DNA from: Microbacterium imperiale | Lineage (GTDB): Bacteria > Actinomycetota > Actinomycetes > Actinomycetales > Microbacteriaceae | Reading direction: 5' to 3' | DNA: 64,000 bases | Assembly: GCF_017876655.1 (NCBI RefSeq) | Contig: NZ_JAGIOK010000001.1 | Coordinates: forward strand, 2,480,001-2,544,000 | Shown here: one piece after another, positions 30,059 through 38,278 of the stretch | Position numbering within the stretch: the first letter of the stretch is position 1 | Layout of the letters: each line of letters starts with the position of its first letter | The notes under the pieces: model-generated | Database searches by the model: none | What the model was told of the DNA's origin: nothing | What the model saw: the letters and a program-made list of their open reading frames with translations, nothing else | Translations under genes and position numbers: made by a program

Positions 30059-31045
30059 ATGGGGCGCATGACCGACATGCGCCCCATGCTTCGCTGGCTG
30101 CTCGATTCGGACCCGTCGCTGCGGTGGCAGGTCGAGCGAGACCTGGCCGATGCTCCGGCGGCCGTCTGGGAACGGACGCGCTCCCGGGTCGCGACCGAGG
30201 GACACGGCGCGCGATTGCTCGCGCAGCAGGACGCGGACGGGCAGTGGGAGGGCGGCGCGTACTTCCCCGCGGGGTTCTTCGACAGCCCCGAGGCACGCGA
30301 GCCGGGGCAGCCGTGGACCGCGACGACCTGGAGTCTGAAGGACCTCCGCGAGTGGGGGGTGGATGCCGCTGTGCTCGGCGACACCGCGGCACGCCTCGAC
30401 GCTCACAGCAGGTGGGAGTACGACGACCTGCCCTACTGGGGCGGCGAGGTCGACGTCTGCATCAACTCCTTCACCCTGGCGACCGGCGCGTGGCTGGGGG
30501 CGGACGTCAGCCGGCTCGTGCGCTGGTTCCCCGAGCACCAGCTCGCCGACGGCGGGTGGAACTGCCTGGCCGAGGAGGGCGACTCGGTGCGGGGCTCGTT
30601 CCACTCCACCCTGAACGCGCTGCGCGGCATGCTCGCCTACGAGCAGATCAGCGGCGATCGCTCGCTGCGCGAGAGCCGGCACCGCGGCGAGGAGTACCTT
30701 CTGACGCGTCGACTCGCGTACCGCCTGTCGACGGGCGAGCTCGTCGGCGGCTTCGTCACCGAGTTCGTCTATCCGAACCGGCATCAGTACAGCGCCCTGG
30801 CTGCCCTCGATCACTTCCGCGCGGCGGCGGTGCTCGAGGGGGTCGCGCCCGACCCGCGGCTGGCCGATGCCGTCGCGATGGTCCGCGCCGCACGGCATCC
30901 CGACGGCACGTGGCATCAGGGAACGCCTCTGGCGGGCCGCGTGTGGTTCGACATCGACGTGACGCAGGGCGAGCCGTCGCGGTGGCTCACCTTTCTCGCG
31001 TTGCGCGTGCTCCGCTGGTGGGACGCCGTCGACGTCGCGGCCTGA
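30059..31045 (+). CDS. toroid-fold (squalene-cyclase/prenyltransferase-like) protein of unknown role
   Basis: A 328-residue soluble protein with repeated alpha-helical QW-like units: LAQQDADGQWEGGAYFP, HQLADGGWNCLAEEGDS, RAARHPDGTWHQGTP. These G-x-W turns and paired helices are those of the alpha/alpha toroid fold. No DxDD motif of squalene cyclases is seen, so terpene cyclisation is unlikely. ATG at 30,059 is preferred because GAGG lies seven bases upstream; ATGs at 30,068 and 30,077 are also in frame. A perfect inverted repeat covers codons 2-9. It follows the GH42 gene by eight bases. Confidence 0.65.
   Translation: MGRMTDMRPMLRWLLDSDPSLRWQVERDLADAPAAVWERTRSRVATEGHGARLLAQQDADGQWEGGAYFPAGFFDSPEAREPGQPWTATTWSLKDLREWGVDAAVLGDTAARLDAHSRWEYDDLPYWGGEVDVCINSFTLATGAWLGADVSRLVRWFPEHQLADGGWNCLAEEGDSVRGSFHSTLNALRGMLAYEQISGDRSLRESRHRGEEYLLTRRLAYRLSTGELVGGFVTEFVYPNRHQYSALAALDHFRAAAVLEGVAPDPRLADAVAMVRAARHPDGTWHQGTPLAGRVWFDIDVTQGEPSRWLTFLALRVLRWWDAVDVAA
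30061..30085 (+). promoter_or_regulatory. perfect 10-bp inverted repeat over the start of the toroid gene
   Basis: GGGGCGCATG-accga-CATGCGCCCC is a strong hairpin that begins two bases after the ATG at 30,059. In mRNA it would hide the first codons and three candidate ATGs. It may end part of the GH42 transcript, limit translation of the downstream gene, or bind a regulator. No T-run follows. Confidence 0.5.
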
Positions 31046-31127
31046 TCGCGCGCGAGCCCGAGGCGTGTCAAGTGCCTCGCGCGATCGCGGCCTGCCTCCC
31101 AGCATGAGGAGGGACGAAAGGACTGTG

Positions 31128-31760
31128 ATGACTTCCGACATCCTCGCCGCCGACGCCCCGCTGCGCGTCGTCGCCCTCAACTGCTCGCTCAAGCCGGGAT
31201 CGGCCGAGTCGAGCACCCAGCTGCTGCTCGATCAGGTGCTGAGCGCGCTCGCCGAGCACGGTGCCAGCGGGTCGCAAGTGCGCATCGCCGACGTGAACGT
31301 CGCCCCGGGCGTCGAGACCGACATGGGCGACGGTGACGAGTGGCCGGGCGTGCGCGAGCAGATCCTCGCCGCCGACATCCTCGTTCTCGGGACGCCGATC
31401 TGGGTGGGTCACGCCTCGAGCCTCGCCCAGCGGGTGATCGAGCGCCTCGACGCCGAGCTGTCCGAGACGGACGACGCGGGACGCCCGATCCTGTTCGACC
31501 GGGTCGCGGTCGTCGCCGTCGTCGGCAACGAGGACGGAGCGCACAAGGCGACGGCCGATCTGTTCCAGGGGCTCAACGACGTCGGGTTCACCATCCCCGC
31601 GCAGGGCGGCACCTACTGGAACGGCGAGGCCATGCAGGCTGTCGACTACAAGGACCTCGACGAGACGCCCGAGAGCGTCGCCTCGACGACGGCGACGCTG
31701 GCCCGCAACGCCGCGCACCTGGCCCGCGTGCTGCGCGCCGCGCGGTACCCGGCCGAGTAG
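31128..31760 (+). CDS. NADPH-dependent FMN reductase/flavodoxin-like protein
   Basis: A 210-residue flavodoxin-fold protein. RVVALNCSLKPGSAESSTQL binds the FMN phosphate, LVLGTPIWVGHASSLAQRVI is the second flavin loop, and VAVVAVVGNEDGAHKATADL continues the core. Family members reduce quinones, azo dyes or FMN with NAD(P)H. GAAAGGA lies shortly before the ATG. It seems to be transcribed alone, 82 bases after the toroid gene, and ends one base from the convergent GT2 gene. Substrate unknown. Confidence 0.85.
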   Translation: MTSDILAADAPLRVVALNCSLKPGSAESSTQLLLDQVLSALAEHGASGSQVRIADVNVAPGVETDMGDGDEWPGVREQILAADILVLGTPIWVGHASSLAQRVIERLDAELSETDDAGRPILFDRVAVVAVVGNEDGAHKATADLFQGLNDVGFTIPAQGGTYWNGEAMQAVDYKDLDETPESVASTTATLARNAAHLARVLRAARYPAE

Positions 31761-31761
31761 G

Positions 31762-33063
31762 TCAGCCCCACCCGCCCAGGTAGGCGGCGACATCGGGCTC
31801 CTCCGCCAGCGGACGGATGCCGGGTGCCGCCGCCTCCGCGGTCGGGAACAGGTCGTCGCGGCCCCAGCGTTCCTCGCGTGCGCGGGCTCGCGTCGCCGTC
31901 AGCCGTACGAGCGGCTCGCCCTCCGGCGAGAGCAGGGTGAGCGAGCCGAGCTGTTCGGTGTCGAGCCGGTCGATCGCCGCGGCGAGGTCGCCGCCGTCGA
32001 CGCGGAGCGGTCGCAGCAGCTCGACGAGCACGCGCACGCGGTCGAACGCGTCGTCGCTCCCGGCGCCGGCGGCTCCGCCACCGGTGGCGGTCTCCGCCGG
32101 CCGGGCCGCGGCGCGGGCGGCGGGAAGGGCGGCCAGCGCGCTGTCGAGGCTCACGAAGCGCTGCCCCGGGCTCGCGCCGCCCGGTGCGGCGACGGCGATG
32201 TCGACGCGGCCGGAGCGCAGCCCCCGCCCCGCCGACCCCGCGATGGGGATGAGGTCAGCCAGCCGGATCGCCTCGGCGTTGCGGTTCGCGAGCGCGCCGT
32301 CGTCGCGTCCGGCGGCATCCGGTCCGTCGTGCCAGGCGATCGCCGCCGGAACGTGGGCGAGTACCGCTCCCTGCAACCAGGCGCGGTAGGTCCACTCCCA
32401 GTCCTCGCCCCCGTAGGCGGTGAACGACTCGTCGAAGCCGCCCGACGCGTCGAACATCGTGCGCGAGCACGCGATGACGGCGCCGATGACGTGCCGGTAG
32501 CTGCGGTCGTCGGCCCGCAGCAGGTCGCCGCTGCGCCGGTACGCGTCGGTCAGCCACGCGGGCTCGGGCAGTGCGCGCTCGGCCGCGGACTCGGCGAGGC
32601 GGTCGACGTCGACGCCTCTCAGGTCGGCGTGCCGGCGCCGCCCCACCGTGACGCAGTCGGGCGCGAGGGCGGGCAGGCGCGTCAGCTCGCGCACGAAGGC
32701 CGGCTCGGGCGCCGTGTCGGCGTCGAGGAAGACCAGCACGTCGCCGCGGGCGCGGCGCGCGCCGAGGTTGCGGACGGCCGCCAGGCGGAAGCCCTCGTCG
32801 GCCTGCCGCACGAGCTCGACGCCCTCCGGCACCCGGGGCGGCTCGGGGGAGCCGTCGTCGGCGACGACGATCTGCAGCCGATCGGCCGGATGATCCTGGC
32901 GCCGCAGCGCCGCGAGCGTGCGGGCGAGCTCGTCGGGCTGCCGGTAGTGGGCGACGATGACGGAGACGAACGGGGGCTCGTCGGGCCACACGCCGTCGAG
33001 CCTGTCCCACCGGTTGCCCGGCAGCGGCACGCCGCTGGGCGCCGCGGATGCGCCCCGGCTCAC
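31762..33063 (-). CDS. family 2 glycosyltransferase with C-terminal extension
   Basis: A 433-residue GT-A glycosyltransferase. The nucleotide-sugar site is FVSVIVAHYRQPDELARTL, VVADDGSPE and the DxD motif VLVFLDADTAPEP; the acceptor/catalytic region is YGGEDWEWTYRAWLQG. The last 130 residues, which include an Ala-rich linker and two small beta-like units, are not part of the GT2 core and are unassigned. The GTG start overlaps the stop of the upstream GT4 gene (GTGA), giving a two-gene unit. No membrane helix is seen, so it works at the cytoplasmic face. Donor sugar unknown. Confidence 0.88.
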   Translation of the reverse strand: MSRGASAAPSGVPLPGNRWDRLDGVWPDEPPFVSVIVAHYRQPDELARTLAALRRQDHPADRLQIVVADDGSPEPPRVPEGVELVRQADEGFRLAAVRNLGARRARGDVLVFLDADTAPEPAFVRELTRLPALAPDCVTVGRRRHADLRGVDVDRLAESAAERALPEPAWLTDAYRRSGDLLRADDRSYRHVIGAVIACSRTMFDASGGFDESFTAYGGEDWEWTYRAWLQGAVLAHVPAAIAWHDGPDAAGRDDGALANRNAEAIRLADLIPIAGSAGRGLRSGRVDIAVAAPGGASPGQRFVSLDSALAALPAARAAARPAETATGGGAAGAGSDDAFDRVRVLVELLRPLRVDGGDLAAAIDRLDTEQLGSLTLLSPEGEPLVRLTATRARAREERWGRDDLFPTAEAAAPGIRPLAEEPDVAAYLGGWG

Positions 33064-34100
33064 CGAGCGACCTCGTCCCACCAGGCGCGGTACGAGGCGG
33101 CGACGTCGTCGAGCGTCGGGGCGAGCGACCGGCCGCTGGCCAGCCACGTCGACGCCGGGTGCTCCCAGGCGTCGGCGAGGCGGGCGGCGAGCTCGGCGGG
33201 GTGGAACAGCGTCCAGGTGCCCGGACGCAGCCGGTCCATCTCGTCGCTGTACCGCGAACGCACGACGAGCGGCCGGCGTCCCGCCTCGATCCAGTCGAGC
33301 ATCGACCGCGACGCCGACACGTGCTCGTGCGCGGCGACGGGGATCCCGGGCGCGCGCAGGCTCGCCGCGAAGGTCGCATCGTCGAGGAAGCCCGAGATCT
33401 CGAAACTCGCCCCGAGCTCGGCCGCGCGGGCGCGCAGCGCGGCGACATCGCCGTCGTGACCCGGCGAAGCCGCCCCGAGGGCTCGCACGACGGCGCGGCC
33501 CACGGGGCGTCCCGCGGCGCGCAGCGCGGCCACGGCCTCAGCGGCGGCGCGCAGGGCGACATCGTGCCCCTTGCCGGGATAGACGAAGCCGGCGATGAGG
33601 ACGATCAGGTCGGTCGGCGCTGCGGCCGCCGCGTCCGGGTGCGGCGCCGGGGCGCGCGTGCCGAGCGGGATGACCCGGGGCTCGGGCACGGCGCCGAGGT
33701 GCTCGCTCACCAGCATCCGCTCGTGCTCGCTGTTGACGGCGACCGCCTCGGCGGCCGCGAAGAACCGGCGGTACGCGGCGACGCGGCGGTCGTACCCGGT
33801 GCCGTCGGAGTCCTGCGGCAGGTCGTGCAGTGTCAGCGTCAGCCGGCACGCTGCCGCGAGCTGCTCGAGCGCGTCGGCGGCATCCTCGAGGGTCCTGCCG
33901 AGCAGACGATCGGTGGCATGCAGGTGCACGCGCTCGCCGGGGCGCACCGCGCCGAGCGCCGCCGACAGGTCGCCGACGGGGACGATGCGCGCCGCCGCGT
34001 CACCGCGCGCCACCGCCCTCGCGACATCGGCGCCGTAGTCGGTGACGCCGTGGCCGGGCGGACCCCAGACGAGACAGAGGGGCGGGGCTTCGGCGGGCAT
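33060..34100 (-). CDS. family 4-like glycosyltransferase
   Basis: A 346-residue GT-B fold protein. The N-terminal half holds GPPGHGVTDYGADVARAV and TLTLHDLPQDSDGTGYDRR; the start of the C-terminal domain is LIVLIAGFVYPGKGHDVAL, as in GT4 enzymes. The usual E-x7-E motif is replaced by SRSMLDWIEAGRRPLVVR, so catalysis may differ. ATG at 34,100 is chosen; TTG (34,136) and GTG (34,127) are alternatives and no start has a good binding site. It is divergent from the next operon, which begins with a similar protein. Confidence 0.75.
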   Translation of the reverse strand: MPAEAPPLCLVWGPPGHGVTDYGADVARAVARGDAAARIVPVGDLSAALGAVRPGERVHLHATDRLLGRTLEDAADALEQLAAACRLTLTLHDLPQDSDGTGYDRRVAAYRRFFAAAEAVAVNSEHERMLVSEHLGAVPEPRVIPLGTRAPAPHPDAAAAAPTDLIVLIAGFVYPGKGHDVALRAAAEAVAALRAAGRPVGRAVVRALGAASPGHDGDVAALRARAAELGASFEISGFLDDATFAASLRAPGIPVAAHEHVSASRSMLDWIEAGRRPLVVRSRYSDEMDRLRPGTWTLFHPAELAARLADAWEHPASTWLASGRSLAPTLDDVAASYRAWWDEVAR

Positions 34101-34216
34101 CGGGTCATCGTTACCGGTCGTGATCACTTCGGTCAAGTCAGCGCGGCCGGGTGCGGCGCTCCGCTAGCGTCCGAACCGTGCGCCCGCTTCGGCGCCACCG
34201 GATGACGAGGAGAACC

Positions 34217-35347
34217 GTGACGATCGAGACCGCCAGCGCGCTCGGGGCCGAGGAGCCCGGTGCGTCCGCCGTCCGGGTCGTCGGGGTTCCCGCCAGCCAC
34301 CCCTACGTGCGGCGGGTGACGGATGCCGCGGGCGTCGAGCTGCTGCCCGACCCGCCGGTCCCCGGCGCCGCGGAGGGCGTGTGGTGGCCACCGGTCGCGC
34401 TGGATCCCGTGTGGATCCGCGACAACGCGGCGCGGGCCGACGTCCTGCACGTGCACTTCGGCACCGAGTCGTTCCCCGCCGGCCACCTCAGCGCCTGTGT
34501 CGACGCGGCCCGGGAGGCCGGCTGGCCGGTCGTCTTCACGGTTCACGACCTCACCCACCCGCAGCTGACCGACCAGCGGCCCTATCAGGCGCAGCTCGAC
34601 GAGCTCGTCCCGCGAGCGGATGCGATCGTGACCTTGACAGCGGGAGCCGCGGCCGAGGTGCGCGAGCGGTGGGGACGCGAGGCGGTCGTGCTGCCGCATC
34701 CCGCCATCCTCCGCGACGGCGAGACGCCGCCGGTGGTCGCGCTCAGCGAGGATCTGCGCGTCGGCATGCACCTCAAGGATCTGCGTCCCGGCACCGACGG
34801 GCCCCGCAGCGCGCGAGCGCTCGTGGCTGCGGTGGAGCGGCTGCGCGAGTCCGGGCGGTCCGTCGTCGCCGAGATCCGGATGCACCGCACGGTGCGCGAC
34901 GAGGCCGCGCGCGACGACGTGCGTGCCGCCGTCGCCGGGCACGCCTGCGCCGTGCTCGTCGAGCAGGGGCGACTGCCGGATGCCGCGCTGAACACCGCGC
35001 TCGCCGGCCTCGACGTCTGCGTGCTGCCGTACCGCTTCGGCAGTCACTCGGGCTGGCTCGAGCTCTGCTGGGACCTCGGCGTCCCCATCGCCGTGCCCGC
35101 CACGGGGCATTTCGCCGACCAGCACGACGACGACTCCACCGCGACGTTCGAACCGGGCGACGCCGACACCCTCGCGGACGCCCTGGCCACGCTGCTGTCA
35201 CGGCACGAAGCGGTCTCCCGGCCCGGGTCGCTCGCCCGCGCCGAGCTCGTCGACGAGCGCCGACGCCTGCGCCGCGAGCAGGACGCCCGCACCGCGGCCG
35301 CCCACGCCGACCTGTACCGCCGGCTGCGCAGCGAGCGTGCCTCGTGA
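34217..35347 (+). CDS. family 4-like glycosyltransferase
   Basis: A 376-residue GT-B protein, first gene of a four-gene glycosyltransferase operon. ARADVLHVHFGTESFPAGHL and VVFTVHDLTHPQLTDQRPYQ are typical of the GT4 N-terminal domain. The donor site region (LDVCVLPYRFGSHSGWLEL) lacks a clear E-x7-E. GTG at 34,217 is preferred because GAGGAG lies five bases upstream; the ATG at 34,202 lies before that site. It overlaps the next gene by GTGA. Confidence 0.75.
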   Translation: MTIETASALGAEEPGASAVRVVGVPASHPYVRRVTDAAGVELLPDPPVPGAAEGVWWPPVALDPVWIRDNAARADVLHVHFGTESFPAGHLSACVDAAREAGWPVVFTVHDLTHPQLTDQRPYQAQLDELVPRADAIVTLTAGAAAEVRERWGREAVVLPHPAILRDGETPPVVALSEDLRVGMHLKDLRPGTDGPRSARALVAAVERLRESGRSVVAEIRMHRTVRDEAARDDVRAAVAGHACAVLVEQGRLPDAALNTALAGLDVCVLPYRFGSHSGWLELCWDLGVPIAVPATGHFADQHDDDSTATFEPGDADTLADALATLLSRHEAVSRPGSLARAELVDERRRLRREQDARTAAAHADLYRRLRSERAS

Positions 35348-36462
35348 GCGGCCGGTCGCTGCGCATCGCGGTGATCGCTCCGCTGCGATTCCCCATCCGT
35401 CTGCCGCACGCCGGCGGGCTCGAGGCGGCGGTGTGGTCGGAGGTCGAGGCGCTGCGCGCTCGCGGGCACGAGGTGACGGTCGTCGCCGTCACGGGGTCGC
35501 AGCACGTCGAGCCCGGCAGCGTGTTCGAGATGCCCGAGCTCGGCTGGGACGCCGACGCCGTCCGCACCGACAAGACCTACCCGCCGGCGTACGAGTCGCT
35601 GAGCGTGCCGATGCTGCGCCGGGCTCTCGAGGCGATCAGCGCCCGCGCCGACGCGTTCGACGTCATCTCGAACCACTGCCTGCACGCGCTTCCACTGCAG
35701 CTCGCCCCGCGGCTCGGGGTGCCCATGCTCACCACGTTGCACACCCCTGTCGACGAGGAGTTCGTGCGCGCCCACCGGCAGGCAGCCGGTCGGGGCAGCG
35801 ACTTCGTCTCGGTCAGCGAGCACACGCGGCGCGAGTGGCAGCACGCGGGTGTGCCGTCGGCGCTGCTGGCCAACGGCGTGGATCCGTCCGTGTGGGTTCC
35901 GGGTCCGGGCGGCGACGACCTCGTGTGGTTCGGCCGCATCGTTCCCGAGAAGGCCCCCCATCTGGCCGTCGCCGTCGCCCGGCTCCTGGGCCGGCGCCTG
36001 ACCATCGCCGGGCGCGTGGGCGACCGCGCCTACGCCGACGAGGTGCTGCGGCCCCTGCTCGGCGATGACGTGACGTTCGTGGGCGAACTCGAGCCGGCTG
36101 CGCTCGCCGACCTCGTCGGGCGCTCCGCCGTCGCGCTCGCCACGCCCGCCTGGGCCGAGCCCTTCGGCCTGGTCGGACCGGAGGCGCTGATGTGCGGTAC
36201 GCCCGTTGTCGGGTTCGCCGTCGGCGGAGTGCCCGAGATCGCCGCCGCGAGCGTGGGGATGCAGCTGGTTCCGGCGGGAGACATCGCCGCAATGGCGGAC
36301 GCCGTCGAGGCGATGCTGCCCGCAGCCCGTGACGCCGCGTTCCGAGCGGCGGTGCGCGCCCGTGCGGTCGAGCGGTTCTCGCTGGATGCCCGCACCGCGG
36401 CCCTGGAGGAGATCTTCTCCTCGCTCAGCGACACCGCGGCGCCTGTCGAGCTGCCCGCATGA
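35344..36462 (+). CDS. family 4 glycosyltransferase
   Basis: A 372-residue retaining GT-B glycosyltransferase. RIAVIAPLRFPIRLPHAGGL with the following WSEVEALRARGHEV forms the N-terminal Rossmann domain; VSVSEHTRREWQ marks the interdomain region; DLVWFGRIVPEKAPHLAVA starts the donor domain; and AEPFGLVGPEALMCGTPVVG carries the E-x7-E pair that binds the nucleotide sugar. It is the most classical GT4 of the cluster. It overlaps neighbours on both sides (GTGA, ATGA). Confidence 0.9.
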   Translation: MSGRSLRIAVIAPLRFPIRLPHAGGLEAAVWSEVEALRARGHEVTVVAVTGSQHVEPGSVFEMPELGWDADAVRTDKTYPPAYESLSVPMLRRALEAISARADAFDVISNHCLHALPLQLAPRLGVPMLTTLHTPVDEEFVRAHRQAAGRGSDFVSVSEHTRREWQHAGVPSALLANGVDPSVWVPGPGGDDLVWFGRIVPEKAPHLAVAVARLLGRRLTIAGRVGDRAYADEVLRPLLGDDVTFVGELEPAALADLVGRSAVALATPAWAEPFGLVGPEALMCGTPVVGFAVGGVPEIAAASVGMQLVPAGDIAAMADAVEAMLPAARDAAFRAAVRARAVERFSLDARTAALEEIFSSLSDTAAPVELPA

Positions 36463-37457
36463 CCCAGCGGATCGGCTGGTACGTCCACCACCACGGACGC
36501 GGACACCTCACGCGCATGCTCGTCATCGCCCGCCACCTCGGCCGAGAGATCGACTGCTTCAGCTCGCTGCCCCGGCCTGACGACCTGCCGCCGGGCATCT
36601 CGTGGACCGTCCTGCCGCGCGACGACCATCCGGCCCCGAGCCTGCCGCAGGACGATCCCACGGTCGGCGGCATCCTGCACTGGGCGCCCCTGCGTCACGA
36701 GGGGCACCGTTCCCGCTTCGCGGCGATGGCCGCCGCCGTGGCGACCGGACGCATCGGCGCCTTCGTCGTCGACGTCTCGGTCGAGGTGACGCTGTTCCTG
36801 CGTCTGCTCGGGATCCCCGTGATCGCGATCACCCAGCCGGGTGAACGCGTCGACGAGGCGCACCGGCTCGGCTACGCCATGGCGAGCCGTATCGTCGCGC
36901 CGTGGTCGCACGAGCTGTACGCGCCCGCGCACCTGACCGCCCTCGGCGACCGCGTCGCCTTCGTCGGGGGTATCAGCCGCTTCGCCGATCGGGTCCCGGA
37001 TCCCCGGCGGCGGACGGACGCGATCGTGCTGCTCGGGGGCGGCGGCGGCACGGCCGTCTCGGCCGACGACGTGGCGGCCGCCGAACGGGCGACGGGCCGG
37101 CCCTGGACACTGCTCGGGGCGGGTGCGGGGCAATGGCGAGCCGACCCATTCGCGGCGATCTCGACCGCCGACGTCGTCGTGTCGTGGTGCGGGCAGAACG
37201 CCGTCGCCGACCTGGCGGCAGCGGATGCCCGCGCGATCGTCATCCCGCAGGATCGTCCCTTCGATGAGCAGGCGGCGACGGCCGCGGCGCTGGGCGGCAG
37301 CGGTCTCGCCGTCGCCCTGGAGCGGTGGCCGGACGCGAATCGGTGGCCCGAACTGCTCGATCGTGCCCGCGCGCTGCAGCCCGATTGGGATGCCTGGCGG
37401 GTGAGAGGCGCTGCCCAGCGCGCCGCCCGCGAGATCGAGGCGGTGATCGCGCCGTGA
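36459..37457 (+). CDS. GT28/MurG-like glycosyltransferase
   Basis: A 332-residue GT-B protein. The N-terminus GWYVHHHGRGHLTRMLVIA resembles the glycine-His loop of MurG and other GT28/GT1 enzymes, and the C-terminal domain has IVLLGGGGGTAVS, VVVSWCGQNAVADLAAADA and IVIPQDRPFDEQ, the family 28 donor-binding pattern. It probably moves a sugar onto a lipid-linked or protein acceptor. It lies inside the four-gene operon, overlapping both neighbours. Confidence 0.82.
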   Translation: MTQRIGWYVHHHGRGHLTRMLVIARHLGREIDCFSSLPRPDDLPPGISWTVLPRDDHPAPSLPQDDPTVGGILHWAPLRHEGHRSRFAAMAAAVATGRIGAFVVDVSVEVTLFLRLLGIPVIAITQPGERVDEAHRLGYAMASRIVAPWSHELYAPAHLTALGDRVAFVGGISRFADRVPDPRRRTDAIVLLGGGGGTAVSADDVAAAERATGRPWTLLGAGAGQWRADPFAAISTADVVVSWCGQNAVADLAAADARAIVIPQDRPFDEQAATAAALGGSGLAVALERWPDANRWPELLDRARALQPDWDAWRVRGAAQRAAREIEAVIAP

Positions 37458-38251
37458 GCGGCGTCGTCGTCGTGACGCTGTGCTCCGCGCCACGGCTCGC
37501 GCATCTGCGCAATCAGCTGCGCGCGACGGCGGGGGTGCCGCGCGTCGTCGTGTGGATCGGCGACGACGAACCGCCGGAGCTCGACGCCGAAGCGGTGGTC
37601 CGCGTTCCGCCGGGCCCGCAGGGGCTGCGCCTCGCCGCCGCCCGGAATGCCGGCGCGCGGGAGGCCGCGGCACGAGGCGCCTCGCTGCTGGTGTTCCTCG
37701 ACGCCGACTGCATCCCCGCTCCGGGACTCGTCGACGCCTATCGCGCGGCGGCCGAGCGCAGCCCCGGCGCGGTGCTGTGCGGCCCGGTGACGTACCTGCC
37801 GGCCGGTGCCTCCCTCGATGCCGAAGCGCTGCGCGCGGCGACGGCCCCGCATGCGGCTCGCCCCGCACCGCGGCCGGGAGAGGTGCGCCGGGCCACGCCG
37901 GCGGAATACCCGCTGTTCTGGTCGCTGTCGTTCGCCGTCGCGCCGGCGGTGTGGCAGCAGGTCGGTGGTTTCGACGAGGTGTTCGAGGGCTACGGCGGCG
38001 AGGACACCGACTTCGCGTTCTCGCTGCGCACCCGCGGCATCCCGCTCGTCTGGGTGGGCGGCGCCGACGCCTACCACCAGTACCACGAGACCTCGTCGCC
38101 CCCGTGGCAGCACCTCGACGACATCCTTCGCAACGGGGCGCTCTTCGCCGAGAAGTGGGGCGAGTGGCCGATGGGCGGCTGGCTCACGGCCTTCGCCGAG
38201 GCGGGCGCCATCGAGCGGGCGCCGGGCGGATGGCGGCGCGTCGCGGTGTGA
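37454..38251 (+). CDS. family 2 glycosyltransferase
   Basis: A 265-residue GT-A glycosyltransferase. GLRLAAARNAGAREAAARGA and the DxD motif LLVFLDADCIPAPG bind the nucleotide sugar; QQVGGFDEVFEGYGGEDTDF followed by AFSLRTRG is the galactosyltransferase-like C-terminal motif. It is shorter than the GT2 at 31,762 and lacks its C-terminal extension, but the two share motif order. Last gene of the operon; the GTG start overlaps the MurG-like gene. Confidence 0.88.
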   Translation: MSGVVVVTLCSAPRLAHLRNQLRATAGVPRVVVWIGDDEPPELDAEAVVRVPPGPQGLRLAAARNAGAREAAARGASLLVFLDADCIPAPGLVDAYRAAAERSPGAVLCGPVTYLPAGASLDAEALRAATAPHAARPAPRPGEVRRATPAEYPLFWSLSFAVAPAVWQQVGGFDEVFEGYGGEDTDFAFSLRTRGIPLVWVGGADAYHQYHETSSPPWQHLDDILRNGALFAEKWGEWPMGGWLTAFAEAGAIERAPGGWRRVAV

Positions 38252-38278
38252 ACGGCGCCGGGTCGTCGACGCAGCCGA

